Assembly: GCA_905178155.1 (NCBI GenBank)
Contig: CAJINV010000012.1
Coordinates: 3,467,144 to 3,531,143, forward strand
Reading direction: 5' to 3'
DNA from: Amoebophrya sp. A120
Lineage: Eukaryota; Sar; Dinophyceae; Syndiniales; Amoebophryaceae
DNA: 64,000 nucleotides
The notes beneath the pieces are model-generated. The model worked only from the letters and a program-made list of their open reading frames with translations. It was not told the origin of the DNA and did not search any database. Position numbers and translations under genes: made by a program. This document shows, piece by piece, positions 1 through 13,500 of this stretch; position 1 is the first letter of the stretch; the number at the start of each line of letters is the position of its first letter.

Positions 1-154
1 CACGACACCAACTCAGACTCTAGGTAGAAGTACAAATAGTGCACGTGACACTTCCAATCTAGTTCTAGAGAGACGCGAGAGAGTTCTTTTCATTTCCATT
101 TCCCACAGCCACCATTTCAACACGCGTGATCGCTCGCGCAGTGCGTACCATGCG

Positions 155-3100
155 ATGCAGCATGACAAAACCTCCACTTCTCAACATCATCAACAAAACC
201 GCTACCAGGACAACCGGTGCTATGATGCACAAACAAGTCGGCCACCGACCGCGAAACAACATGAAGGAACTGGCAATTATATCAACGTAGCAGGTAGTGC
301 TTCATCTGCTTCATCAACGACAGGGAACACGAATAGTAGCAACACCAACAATTCCACCCAGAATCAAAATGGTAATTCGGACAACAAGATGTTGAATCGC
401 ACGACGGCCATTCGCAGTGGGGACGTCGATCAGCAGATGAAACAGAACGAAATCATGCCGGGATTGACGGTGTCTAGCGCAGCTAGCGGTAGTAGTACCA
501 CTGGCACTTCTTCCTCCTCTTCGTCCCAGCACAGCAGATCGCATGTCGTGCCCAGCACGACCGCAATCACTAATGGGATCGTGCATGTCCGTGCGTCGGG
601 TTCGGGTAGTGGTCATCAAATTGGTTCTACTGCAACTCATCACCAGCACAAGCGCGACAGGGACTATCGGAACAACAATTTGCACAAAACCTTCCGACCG
701 CAACCCGGCATGCCCTTGCAGCCGATCGGAAGCAGTGGTGTGCATGTGCAGACGGTGCAGGAGGGGCAAAATCAGAAGTCGCAGTCCAACACGATTGACA
801 ATCGTGTTTCGATGAAGGCGGCTTCCTCTCTGCGGACGAACATCACCAACGGTACGTCGAATACGGCCCAATTAGCTGCGACTAACATTGTGAACCCCCC
901 AATTTTCAACCCGATCACGCAACCGACTTCCAGCTCCGCGCCCCTAGCGCCGTTGAAGCGGAAGAAGCACTACGGCGGGGGGAAGAAATCTTCTACTCGT
1001 GGTCTTCCTGGTACGTACTCCGATGCTGGAGATCATCAATCGGAAGTCGGCGAGGACAGCGATGTGGAGGGTCCACCGCTGCGGAAACACGCTTCGGAGT
1101 CGCTGTTTCTAGACTGCGCGAGGACTCTGTGGAAAACGAATCAGGTCGATCCGGGGAAGGCGAAAGCGATGCTGGACTTGCGGAGTGGTGGACAGAAAGG
1201 GGATCATCTCTTTGCGCGGAGGGAAATAAACAAGGTAAAGTGAAGATTTCGATTTGTATATGAAATGCAAATCCCGCTTTAGACTCAGACAGAGGTAAAT
1301 CCAAACTAAAGGAGATGAAGGGCGGTCGATTGTTGATGAAGATTCTGAAAACATGTAAAACACGGATGATGTTACCTCGCAATATTTCAGCCCTCCAGCC
1401 GCGGTTCAACATCGTCCCAGCAGCAGGTAGACATGTCCGTGAACCTCCTGTGCCCGACTTCCACGAACACTACCCAGGAGCCCATGTCTGGAAAACCCCG
1501 TTGCGACAGCGACGTCAGCCTGATGAGCGTCAAAACTGGACCGGGAGTTGTGATGGTGGAGGAAAGCGAAACCAACCACAATGCGAATATGCATGACGAA
1601 GTGATGAAGATGAACATCATCAGTCAACCCGGTGCAGCAGTTATCACAAGCTCGGAGGAGCAGGAAGAGGGGGAAAATGCGAGTGACAACAACCGAGACC
1701 ATCGCGCTGTTTCCTTCGGCGACGAGTCGGCGTTTGATCTGCTGAGCAAGGGAGAAATGGAGGATGAAGAACATGAAGACAGCAAAGAACACAATGCATT
1801 AAATCAATCCACAAATCATCCGATTGTCGATGTGGACACGAGGAACAGCCACCACGGAAATGTCAGGCATGACAAGCCGGCCCATCGTCAGCGGTCCAAG
1901 TCCTGTTCTTCCAGAAATTTGTCCGAAGCCGCAATTGCACTGGAAAAGATCAGGACCAGTGGGGTTGTGCAGCCGCAGGAGGGAGGAGAATGCAAGAACA
2001 GTAGTACCCAGGAAGACGACAAGGCTGCTATCGCTGTTTCATCCGCCGCGGGCGCTGCCAAGGACGGGTACCAGGATAAAAAGTCTGGTAATAATCATAA
2101 CGGCGGCAAGACTGAGAAGGAGAAGCCGGGAGTCGTGCACAAGCAGGACAAGGAGCCGAGCACGCGGCGCACGATGAAGGAGCTTATGCAGCTACTGTCT
2201 GAAGAGTCGAAGAAACGGTCGGCGGCGAACTCGGTGACGAGTCCAGAATGGACGGCAGCATCAAAAGATGCTGTGAGGAAGCGCCGCAGCTCGGATGTTG
2301 GTATAATGATGAATTGCCGTGATAATGAACAGCTGCACGTAATAGTTAGCAACAACTTGTGATGCGAAAACGGTGCATGATAGAGTTCCCTCCTCCTTGT
2401 GTACAACCGATGCTCATGATGAGAAAGAGAAACTACGATCGCAAAATACCATTTGATTTACAAAAATCGCCAAAAAATCAAAATGCAAAAGGTTCCTTGA
2501 CCGAGTACGAGCACCGGATCTTCAAATACCTGAAAGCCCGCGAAAGCGAATTTCCGATCCCCCACATTTCCCACTTTGTCGACGTCGGAAAGCGTGCTTT
2601 ACTCGTCGACTGGCTGATCTACGTGCACTTGCACTTCAAATGCCGGGAAGAAACGCTGTTCATCGCGGTTTCTCTACTGGATCGGTACCTGCTCAAAGTC
2701 GAGGAGCAGAAGGTCCAGCAGCGGAAGGAACGGGAGCTGTTGGAAAGACAGCAAAGCCGGTTTGGTGGAAGTCAACATGGCGGACGGAACAGGGTTGCTT
2801 CCTTTTCGAACCTGGACCTGATCATGGGCCAGGAGGAACTGTACATCACCGGGATCGCGTGTATAAATTTGCTTTTACTTATTTTTACTAAGTAGTGATT
2901 TTCATTTTTGTGTGATCCCAATGCAATCAAAAATGGTGCGATCGTGCGTGGCAGATCAAAGCTTGTTGCTCGCATCAAGTAGATCCGCATGTTCTTCAAA
3001 GCACAACGCAGCTGTATGCGGAATCACAGTGATGACATGGAACAATAAATTAGTCTTTCGCACTGAGGCTAGTAGCTACGGCTCTGGTTCAGAGGATAGA

Positions 3101-6100
3101 CATTTTCCCACCTAGTCTGATAGTGCAACTTTCGATCTTCATGATGTGCAGGAGAGCGGTTCGATTACGATTTTGAATAGTTCATTACGTTGCGGCGCAT
3201 GAGAAAGTAGATGGTTTTTGATGTGCTTTTTCCCATGAGAAATTGAACTTTTCAGGTTTCCTGATCGCCAGCAAGTACGAAGACATCCACCCGCCGAAAA
3301 TCGAGCAGTTGTTGCAACAGGTATATAGAGAGAAGGCTATTTGTATTGCAGATGCTGCAAGAAAATTTGTGCTTGTAATGCTGTGTGTGCGTATCAACAG
3401 ACTTAGACGTACTTAGATAGAGGAGCGAACGTGAAAGAAAAAGTCGTAGAAGTCGGTCAACGTCAAGCAGATGATTGTGCGAGATTACCATGTGACGAGT
3501 TCTACTAGTAGTTGCGCACGACCATCTTACGCATTGTTCTAGTCAGCAGATAAGCTTTAACCTCTTTGCTTTTCTGTGTTACGACAATGCAAAACCAAAC
3601 CGCATTTTTGTGTACACCTCCTCTGGTCAGCCTGTTTCTGGTTTTCAGAAACTACATGACTGGAATTTTAAGGTCGCAAAATGCGCACTTTTCGCCCTTG
3701 AGAGTTGAAGGTGTGGGTTATTGCTGGTGTAGTTTAATATTTTCACGGCCTTGTCTTGGTACGAGGCAGTGAATTAATATTTCACACTGGCAAGCAAAAC
3801 TCTCCCGGCCTTCTTAGTGTGGCGAAGGACAGTGCTACTTTTTTTAATTTGTGAAGATTGAGCGATATTTAGGTCTCTGTTTAGTTTCTTCTAGGAGGCA
3901 TCTGTATGACTGGAGTTGAAGAGCGTTTTTTAAGCACGCCTTCCGTGAAAGCGTGTCCTCTGCTACGAAGAGGGAGTGCAGCAGGAAAGCCGCTCTTCCT
4001 GCGCCACCTGAGGGAGCGAAATAGTCTAGGGCCAGGCCCAAACTCCTTTGCCTGTCGTTCTCCCTAACAAAGGGGAATAAAAGAGCGCTTTTCATCCCTC
4101 GAGTTGCGGCATTTAGCACCGCTATTCTGGCTACCCTGGTTGACATTTTTCGGAAGAAACAATCGGCGCGGATAGCACGAGATGTGTGTTTCTGCTCTGG
4201 TCATGCGCCGATGCTGACGCTCCTCGGGAGGAGGTACCACCCTTGCGAGATCAGCCGGTTCTGCGGATGCGCTTTGCGAGGGTCTAAACAGCCTGAGGAC
4301 CGCAGCGTAGCGTGTCGGATAGTCTCTGGCTGTCCTGGCAGTCCGTGCAGTTTTACTGCAGTCAACAGGGCGAGCGCGAGCGCGAGCGGGTATTTATAGG
4401 TAAAGCGAGCGCTTTGCGCTTCTATTGTAGAGATCATTAAGCCCCCACAGCTGCGCGACAACCTGGTCCACTTTTGTCAATTTTCCGCGAATTCCCAGTG
4501 TTTAGCGTAGCTATTCTGGCTACCCTAGTCGGCGTTTTCCCTCGCTTTAATTCGCGCGGGTAGCACAAACAACTGCGCATATCTGCACTTTGCACGCGCC
4601 GAATCTGAGGCTCCGGCTGGCCTGGATTCCCCGGCCGCTGCGAGCCCAGCCGGTTCCGCGGGTGCGCTCTGAGAGGAGCTGGCCACTCTGAGGACCTCAG
4701 CGTAGCGTGTCGAGCGGCCTCTGGCTGTTCTGGCAGTCCGCGCGTTTTTTGCTGATCCCCGGCGGAGATCGGGCGTGCGTGCGGGGTATAGCTAAAGAGG
4801 ATTCTGCTCTAGAAGATGCGGCACAGCTACAGCCTGCCCAAAAATCCTCGTCGAAGGTTTTGGTTTTGCCCGAGGTCGTGTGTTTAGCAGACGTAATCTG
4901 GCCACCTGCCTCGTATCCTTTTTCCGCATTTTCATTTACGCGGGTAGCGCCGAGTGCGCGTTTCTGCTCCTCTCACGCGCCGAGACTGAGCTTGACAGTG
5001 CTCCGGCTGATTCCCAATCGCTCTGCTAGCCATCAAGTTTCAGGCGGTTCTGCGGGTGCGCTGTCAGAGGGCCTGATCTGATCAGCCCGAGGACCTGAGC
5101 GTAGCGTGTCGGGCGTTGATATGATGCCCGGGCAGTCCGCGTGCTTTTTGAATAGACGAGTACTGTGGAGGTACTCACTTCTCTTTTCCAGTTTTTCTCA
5201 GAACAAGCTATTCTTCATCTTTCCTACTATTGTTTCACCCGAAAAGTCATGTTTAGCAGAGGTTATTCTGGCGACGCGGTGAGGTCATTTCCTTCCTGTG
5301 CAAGTACCATGCCGGTAGTGTCTAGCACGCGTCTCTGCATGTTGCGCGCACCATGTCCGACACTGCGGCGCCTCTGCTAGCTGGGGGGTCAAGCTGGGTG
5401 GAGGCGGGTTCTGCGGGCGGTGCAATCTGAGAGGAGCCTGAAGCTTCGATGATCGGAATGTAGCGCGTCGAGCGCTGTCATCTGTGTGCGAGGCGGGCAC
5501 GATACACATGGCGGGCTCTGGCAGTCGGCAAGGGGGTGGATTTTTGCTACTGCTGGGGGCAATCCTTGCACAGATGGCTGTGGCCTGTGTTGATAGGGTC
5601 GCAGGCACTTCATTTCATCGAAGAAGCTTAAGCTTTCCCGTAGTTTTTTTGTTCGCGAAAGACCGTGTTTAGCAGAGCAATTCTGGCGACCCCTTAGCGC
5701 TCTTGCTTCAAATTCTTGGGCACGCGGAGAGCCGACACGGGTCGGCAAATCTGCCATATTGGCACGCCATGTAAGTTTCGGTGCGGCGCTGCTAGCTGGA
5801 GCCCTCCGAACTTCGGGTCCTGCGGGTGTGCACATTGAAGGCTTGAGTTCAAGCCTGATGATGGGGCATAGTGCTGGGAGAGAGGCGTGCAGCTTTCCCG
5901 GAAGACGTACTGCAGCTCCCTCCGGCAATCCGCGTGATTTTACATGGCATATTGACATGGACAACGCCACTTTTTTTGCGCGAAAGCTCGTAGCTAGCAA
6001 CTCTATTTTGGCGACCCCGCGAAACCCTTGTCCGTAGTTTGTACGAGTGCGCGGAGAGTCTGTCCCTACACAGGCAATCCTGCCATGCGGGCACGCCATG

Positions 6101-8333
6101 CCCAAACTCATCGCCATGCATAATCAATCCACCAGCAAACCGTTACGTTTTTCAACAGGCCAACCTCCATGCGGAGAAGGAGCAGCACAAGAACGGTGGA
6201 CGGTGCAATGTGATCAAGAAGGAGCAGATTCTGAAGGCCGAGGTGGTGATTCTGAACATGGTGAATTTCGACATCAACCCTGGAACCTTCTCCATGGACT
6301 TCCTCAAGCGCTTGATCCGCGTGACCAAGGAATTTGACCACATTGTTTACCCCCAGTGGCTAAAAACCCGGGACGCAGAGACGCAAACCCGGGATTTTCA
6401 AATCGCGAAGGCCATGATGGAAATGTTGGCGTTGTTCTTACTGGAGCTAGCGATGATCGACGCCAGTCTGTTCTCCGCGCACGAAGCCAGCTCCGTCGCA
6501 GTCACGGCTTTGTACTCGATAAACTTCTTTTTGCCTACTTTGGATTTTCGCTTGTTCTTCTTCGCATGACAACCTTTCTCGACAACAAGAATGCTATGCT
6601 TGTTCAGAATTCTGTGTTCATCAACTGAGGAAAATTTAGCATTCTCTCTCTTTTCTAGAGCGACAGGACCTCCGTTTCGGCGGTTTTGTTGCCCGGAAGA
6701 GTAAACGCTTTTGACTTCATTCGCTATCTGATGTTGAGCATATTAGTCCTGCTGGAGTTGTCACTATGAACGTCTCGATAAAACAAAGAAGATCCTTGAT
6801 TAGGACCACGCATGACAAAGTTCTGAAAGTATAATCGAAGATGAATTGAATGCGTCCTTGTCCAAAAACAGGGTCCTTGCCTTGAAGATCTTCGACTTTC
6901 CGCTCCCAGAGGATTTGAAAATAGCACTGAAGAGGGAAATTTCTGATGCGAAATCCCTCGTGAATATGCAATACAAATTTCCTGTCCATGTACAAAATGC
7001 ATTACAAACGTCACCAACTTGGAGCATGCCGCTTGTCATGCTAGATAGAATTGAAGGAAAATAATTTTGTCATGCAGAAACAGCATTTGTACATGTACAG
7101 GAAGTCTCCTGTGGATAGTGAAGCCGGAGATCATGAATTCGATGCGGAACATCTGGGACGCGTCCGGCCGGGAGAATTTTCTGTACTCGAATCTGCCCCG
7201 GAAATTTCGGACGGACACCTACTTCAGCATCGCGAAGTGGACGCTGATCCTGAAGGACGCCATGCACATGCGGGAAACGAAGGAGAAGGAAGAAATCGCG
7301 AAGGCAGAGTCGATCCAGCAGAAAAAAGTTGCTTCATCATCAAAACAGCACCACTCTACTATTTCCTCAGCAGCCTCGCCAGAACAGCAGATCAGGAGCG
7401 CCAGCAAGTGCAATGACGAGGACGATGATGTGTACCCACCCAGAGATGTTCATGTGGTTCACAGCCGCCCCGGTAGCAAGTCCTCCACAACTTCCTCATC
7501 CACCGGCGGAAAGAAGAAGAAGAGAATGTCGAAACCAACAACTGATCACAGCACAAACAGCTTGGCGCGAACCAGCAATCAGAATACCTGCAGTCCGGAA
7601 ACGTCGAGTCAGAGCGAGTACTCGGTGAGTGCCATGGGGAGCAGCAGCAGTGAGAATAATCACAGCCGGAGAGTGTCACGGGTGGATGGCGGAATTAGTA
7701 TGTCGCCCGACGAGCCGATGGTGGAACAAGGCAGTAATGCTAATGCGATCGGGGCAGTGAAGGCAACATTTGCTTCTACTGCAGTTGTTGGTGTTGCTGG
7801 CGCTGGGACATCAAAGCCGCGTGATATTCACCCGCCCGGGAAGTTCGGAACTGCGCGATTGTCGTCTATGTCTACTTATGAACTGCAAAAGTATCGTACT
7901 CGTATAAATGCATCACAAATTTCCCCAGCATGAGAAACTAAATTTGTCATGCGGATTTACCTTAGGAAAAAAATTTGCAATGCAAGACCTGCATTTATAC
8001 GAGTGCGATACTTTTGCACAGGATACTGCCGGCAGTGCCTGCTCACCACCGGAGGCGCATTATCAAATGTAAAAGTGTCTGGGTCTGGAAGAATGCAAGT
8101 TGTCATGCTAAATCTGAAGCATGCAAAAATCTGTGTTGCATGATTACCAGAAGTCGTCCAGTTTTGACCAAGTCGGGGGGGAGTTTCTCATGCAGGATAG
8201 GCATGAGAGAGATCGCACAGAATCTGTCATGCTAGGTCCTGCATTCCAGACCTCCTGGGTCATGGAAAAGCTGCATGACAAATCGCGCATTCTTCCAGAC
8301 CCAGACACTTTTACATTTGATACGCATCACTGA
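155..8333 (+). CDS. B-type (mitotic) cyclin with long disordered N-terminus
   Basis: Predicted regulatory subunit of a cyclin-dependent kinase. Model: exons 155-1234, 1391-2300, 2492-2860, 3256-3320, 6159-6511, 6872-6964, 7123-7876, 8031-8060, 8328-8333, total 3660 nt, 1219 aa. The first five introns are GT-AG with matching phases; the last three are introners. Residues 1 to about 660 are Ser/Thr/Asn/Gln/His-rich and probably disordered. The first cyclin fold starts near residue 670: RALLVDWLIYVH (about 698) is the cyclin-box equivalent of MRAILVDWL, and IASKYEDIHPP follows near 790. The second fold ends in VTALVLALKIFDFPLPEDLK, formed across the 6512-6871 intron. A charged insertion (about 735-775) splits the first fold. 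The tail after about 1000 is again low complexity. Seen: motifs and frames. Inferred: B-type subclass, and 155 as the start (first ATG of the open frame). Confidence 0.85.
4180..6080. repeat. Degenerate ~390-bp tandem repeat in cyclin intron
   Basis: Inside the 2.8-kb GT-AG intron 3321-6158, a diverged unit recurs. The word GCGTAGCGTGTCG starts near 4305, 4700 and 5099, with a diverged copy near 5458 (spacing about 395, 399 and 359). Each is preceded by TGCGG(G/A)TGCGCT-like sequence. Further related words (CACGCGCC, CTGGCGACCC) extend the pattern to about 6080. It contains no introner and no supported coding region. Confidence 0.65.
6965..7117. mobile_element. Introner, family L (single copy)
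   Basis: Perfect TSD GTGAA on both sides. The TIR word TTCCTGTCCATGTACAAAATG near the 5' end pairs with GCATTTGTACATGTACAGGA near the 3' end. Removal joins ...DAKSLV to KPEIMNSMRNIW of the cyclin in frame. Confidence 0.85.
7877..8025 (+). mobile_element. Introner, family A, forward
   Basis: Starts TATGAACTGCAAAAGTATCG and ends CGATACTTTTGCACAGGATA. The flanks CTACT/CTGCC match at only 3 of 5 positions, so this is either an older insertion or a misjudged edge. Removal of element plus 5 bp keeps the cyclin frame (...SST|GSACSPPEAH). Confidence 0.75.
8061..8322. mobile_element. Introner, family B
   Basis: TSD CGCAT perfect. Both ends carry the TIR word AAAAGTGTCTGGGTCTGG or its complement. It sits one codon before the cyclin stop; removal gives ...PEAHH and then TGA. 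Confidence 0.85.
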
Positions 8334-10586
8334 TAGTCGATTTACCGGCTCTAGCGATCGTGCTGTTGTTCTTGCAGCGGAGTGGAAACAAAATGGGGGA
8401 GTAGAGACAAGTGTAGTTTCTTCGCACCGCTGCAGGAACAGGACGGGATTTTAAATGAATGATTCCTTTTTATTGGGCCGCACGAAGTGATTCACACTCG
8501 TATGAGCTTCATCAGATGACCGTATTTATGAATAGAGTGTCCGTGTTTTCGTCGTTGCGTGATGCAAGCCATGTTTAAAACATGGCGCCGTGCGGGTGCA
8601 GCGACTAATTAGTTGTACCGGAGAACGAGGAAGTGAAAGAGTGCCTGTCTCCCATTTCGCCAGTGCTTACAGACAGAGATTTAAAGGTTTTCATCCGCAA
8701 TGAATAATAGGAAAGTGTAGGTGAACTATCAGTATCACCGCGTTTTTCTGTGTTGTGACTCCACGTATAGAGTTCTAAGCAGTTCAGTTGTATGTAGGCA
8801 TACTGTTTCCTCATCAAATCAGCCTCAAAATTTTCGACTCTTGTATTCTTTCACCCGATGTTCATATTACCATTTCTGCTTGTATCACCCAATGAGTTAG
8901 TTCGACGTATTTCTGCGCATTCATCTTGTTGTAGTTCTGAGAAGTGATCTTCTACTTGTTCCCTAGTGCTAGTAACACTACCCGTAAAAACCGTTCACGA
9001 CTACAGCTGAACAAAATTACATGACTCTTCAAGTCTAACCCATTCCGGCGATTCTGCACAGCAACGGTGCTTTTCTATGTACAACTATAGCGACTCGACA
9101 AAAACAGGTAGAATTAGGATAGATGAAGTGCCAATCGATATGAACAAGAATTTTTTCGTAAATAAAATGTACCAACAACATCCCGCCCCAAAGAATTATC
9201 AAAGAAAACTATAACTCTGTTCTGCTTCTCCTATGAATTTTCTTTGTATTATTGTGCTACCTAAGTTCTACTTCTATCTCCCACCCAGTCCGAAAGTTTT
9301 GAATTCTTCTAAATGACAGTAACTAAAAGCTGCAATTTGTATAGCGGACGCTCGCTTTGGCGTTCGCTTGCGATGTCGCGTATTCCTCGGTCGCTTATAG
9401 TTCTTCGTCTCTTTCTTTCTAGGTTTTCTTGCAGATAGTAGCGATCTTCTAGATGTAGGAGCTTCGTCTAATACAAGATCGTGCTCTACTAGTGACTGTG
9501 GTGTCGAGAATTCAGCGCGAAGTTCAAATCATGACTCTAGACTCTAGAGCACCCACGGACCCACCAGCACTGCAGTTTCACAAACAAAAACAAGCAGGAA
9601 CGCCAACTTTCATGGATCGGCATTTCTTGCTCTACGACTACGATTTGTTTACCGCTAGCTTTCTGTAGTAGTCTCTCCAGTTTGTTTTCAGCTTTCCTTT
9701 TGCTCAGTACTGATTCAGTACAACAGAGGGAATTTATTAGCACAATCGACAACGACGACGAACACAAGTAACAGCCACAGCAATCAAAAAATATACCCTA
9801 TCTATGAAGAAGAGTTTTTAATCCCGCCACCCTACCTGCGAAACAATTCAACCGTTCTGCTGAGATACTTGCGAATGAACCCGAAAATTGACTCTGATGT
9901 AGATGTGTAGTAGCATCACGAGTACTCGTTCGAAGCCGAGGATTTTCACGTGACTGATATTTTCTCCGCCATTCGGCCTCTGGCAGTTACTACCTCCCAA
10001 GGGAGTTGCGCCAGGCTGTTGTCGTTAGTTGTTGTGTTTATTTCTTTGTGTTTCTTAGAAGTGGCCGGTGGGGCCGCGGTGCCTTTCTTTGCGCGTGGAC
10101 GCGGCGGAGTAGGAGTGCGGTGGTATTTTGTGGTTGATACAACAGCAGAACAGACTGAAAAAACTTTTTCCTTTCCATGTTGAGAGCGGAGCAATTGACC
10201 TGTCGATATTCACTAGAGCATCAGCGAATATTTGTTGTTTCGGGAGCGAAATCTACTTTCTTCACTGTTACTCGTTTCACAGCTCGATTTTTTTCTGGAG
10301 CGCAGGACCGTTGAGTTGGCGCCGCACAGTTTCTGAGTTTTTGCGCTGGGATGTTTCTACTTCTTTGGAAAAAGTTGCACTCACTGCACCAGCGCCACGA
10401 GGGAGGATTGAGAATGACGCTGACGCACGGCATAGCTCTGGTTGCAGCCCCGGGTGTTGCACGAAATTCAAATTTGTTTGTGGTGAACCATGCAAAGGTT
10501 ATTTCTTCATCGCTCGAACCTGCTGTAGATGCAATAAACACACGACACGTAAATCTTCTAAAAAAATCTTTTGAATCTTCAACAAA
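8334..10586. other. Intergenic, no gene seen
   Basis: AT-richer stretch between the cyclin and the phosphatase. Open frames here are short, overlap on both strands and have no recognisable domain. No introner TIR was found. The last ~150 bases before 10587 are presumably the 5' leader of the phosphatase gene. Confidence 0.6.
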
Positions 10587-13500
10587 ATGCCTGCACAGCA
10601 AGCTGCAGAGCACGACGATGGCGACGATTCTCCTAACGAAAACGACGTGATTTTCTTCGCGAAGGAAACAAACACCTCGTCTGCAACGGAAGATGGGACG
10701 CAAATCCAGGTAAAGCAGCCACAACCGCATCAAGATTCTGCGGATCACCGAGAAAACAACGAGCACCAATTCACCGCACAAGCAACCAGCTCGGATGACC
10801 AACAGGAAGGGCTCCCAGGTGTAGTTGGTTCTCGTGCAGCTGCTTCATCAGGTCGCGGTGGTCCACCCGCGCCACCGCCTGCACCGCCCGCGAGCCGGAG
10901 TACGGCTGGTGCGAGGATGATGAACTCTAGCGAAGGCGGGAGCAAAACTAAAGATGAGAAAGTACTTCGAGCAAACGACCTCGAAAAGGAACCAGAAGCG
11001 ATTTCGCCAGAGGACGAAGACGTCAATGGTCTCAAGGAGCCGGAACCGCCGCCAGAAGAAGGTGGAACGGCCCCCGAACAAGTTGGGGGTGGTGAAGCAG
11101 ATAGAACAAATACCGCAGATCTAGTACTACCCGTTGCAAGCGGCGAAGAACTTCTGCAGCAAGGAGCTGCACACAGTAACAGCGATGACAATCCGACACT
11201 GGACGAACTACCTGCTTTGCCCGACGCAACCTCGGGGGCAGAAATAAGAGCGAATCAGGTTTCGGTGTTGGCACAGGAGGAAAATGCGAAAGCGCTTGCG
11301 TCTTCCTCCCCACCTGCGATAAATGCTACGGCGGGACCGAGTGGAACCGCTGTTCGACTTCGAACAAGCACTGCTGTTCTCCGCACCGGCCCCAACTGGT
11401 ACTGGACCTGCACACCGGAATTTGCGAAATGGTCTTCTGACCCTTTTACGAGAGGCAGAGGCCAAGAATCTACTGCAACTACAAACGTGCTACCAACGGC
11501 AGAGTTGTCGGCTTCTTCAGCAACTACGAACAACCTCTCTCTGCGGCTCTTCGTGACGATTTGGAATTTGCACGGGAAAACCCCGCCGGCGGATTTCTCC
11601 ACCTGGATTCCGCATTCGAAGGAGAATCTGCATCACCTCTACGTGATCGGCACGTGCGAATCGTGTCAGACGATAAACCGGGCGATACTCCGCCCGAAAC
11701 GGTCGAAATTGGCCAAATACGCCAGGGACTTTGAGACGTTTCTGAACTCGATAGAAGTGGAAGAAAACGGGGATGCAGAAAATCACGCCGAGTTGTCCCG
11801 ATCTCCAGAAGGGCTAGGGTCAGCAGACCAGCAACTCCCACTGTACACCCCGATCGTGATCAACTCGCTGGGGGCAACGCACTTGATGGTCTTCGCGCAC
11901 AGGTCCATTTTGAAGATGATTTGGGACGTGAAAACCACGACGTGCGCCTTATGAAATGCAAAAGTGTCTGGGTCTGGAAGAATGCAACTTGTGATGCTGT
12001 ATTTGGATTCCAAAAAAATCTGTATTGCATGAGTAGCAAACAGAATGCAACTTTTTCTACGCTGAGAAGGCATTTGTTAGGCATCAAGAAGCCCTCAAAA
12101 AATCTGTATTGCTAGGGTATGCATCACAGACATCATCATGGCTCATGCAAAACGTGCATGACAAGTGTCAGAATCTTCCAGACCCAGACACTTTTACAGT
12201 TGATACGCCTGCGGTTTCGGCAACTTGGTCGGGAACAAGGGCGGCGTTTTGCTGGGCATGAGTATCTATGCATTGCAAAAGTATGATCGTACTAGTATGA
12301 TAATCGCGTGACAAATTTTCTCAAAGGGAGAAATGGAATTTGTATATGCTTGCTCAACATCAACAGTTGATGTTGAACATCTAGTTTGCATACCTGCAAT
12401 TTGTCTGTACGATAGTACTTGTGCAATGCATAGCATCGGGTCGAGTTCCTTTCTCTTCGTCTGCAGCCACCTGCCCGCGCACAAGTCCGGGATGAAGCAG
12501 CGGACCGCGGCGTTCAAGCGGATCATGAATTATTCGAAAGTGTATTTGAAACCCGCGAAGAGAATGGCGAGCAATCATGGCGCGGAGGACGAAGAAGAGG
12601 GTCAGCGCTACGATGGCCACCGTGCTGGGCGGGGGACACCAGCTGTTGGAAAAAATACGGCGAACAGCCCAGCCTCGCGTGCTAGGCCGGCATGGCAAGC
12701 TGCTGATGGGGAAGCAGATCATGCTGGAAGATCTTCGACTGAAAGAGCTGGCACTACAGCATCTTCGCAGGAGAACAACCTCCTTCGTGACAGCACAGCA
12801 ACAAACGGACCTTCCTCGTCCATGCGGGTTCAACTCCCGGGCGCGATTTTGGAAGAAGGAGCACACAGGAGCCATGCAGGGGAAGATGATGAATCGTCCT
12901 CGTCTCCAGATGTCGATCTTGATGCTGATGATGATCAAATAAATCAGTCCCGAGAAATAATGCCTGCGCGAATAGTACTGACCGACGTCGATGAAGACGA
13001 TCATTCTACTACGTTGATACAACCAGCAGCACCTCGAGGTGGACAACTGCTGCGCCTGTCACCTACTTTGCCGGTTCGTCATATCAATCCAGGTACAACT
13101 AGCGGGCTACTGTGCGGTAGTAATGAAGATGATGCAGATCATCAGTTTCAAGATGCAGCTTCAGCTATCCTGTGCAAAAGTATCGTACTCGTAGTAATTG
13201 CAGTCATGCATTACAAATATCTTTGCTAAGGTAAATCCGCATGACAAGTTTCATTTCTCATGCTGAGGAAATTTGTAATGCATTTATACGAGTGCGATGC
13301 TTTTGCAATGCATATCAGCTTCCTCCCCCTGCTCTCTCCTGTCGAGTAGATCCAGATCATCGTCGCGCGGTGCAGCAGCCGAATGTCTGCTCTACTCCAG
13401 TCGCAGTCCAACATCAGACGATGATGAAATAAACTCGAGTTCGTCGTCTTCTTCTGATGGGGTTCTGTTCTCGGAAGATGATGAGTTTTCTTCAGAGGAA

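Noticed and set aside
314-871. Long - strand open frame opposite the first cyclin exon
   Set aside because: Mirror of a low-complexity coding exon; no domain, and the + frame continues through matched splice phases.
7949-8333. Short + strand frames inside introners at 7877 and 8061
   Set aside because: They read through TIR elements; the same peptides recur in unrelated genes because the elements are repeated.
10745-11191. 148-aa - strand frame, Ser/Pro-rich
   Set aside because: Antisense of the disordered N-terminus of the phosphatase, whose + frame is supported by catalytic motifs downstream.
12333-12432. CATCAACAGTTGATG inverted repeat as a possible regulatory hairpin
   Set aside because: It lies inside an introner and is explained as an internal duplication of that element.
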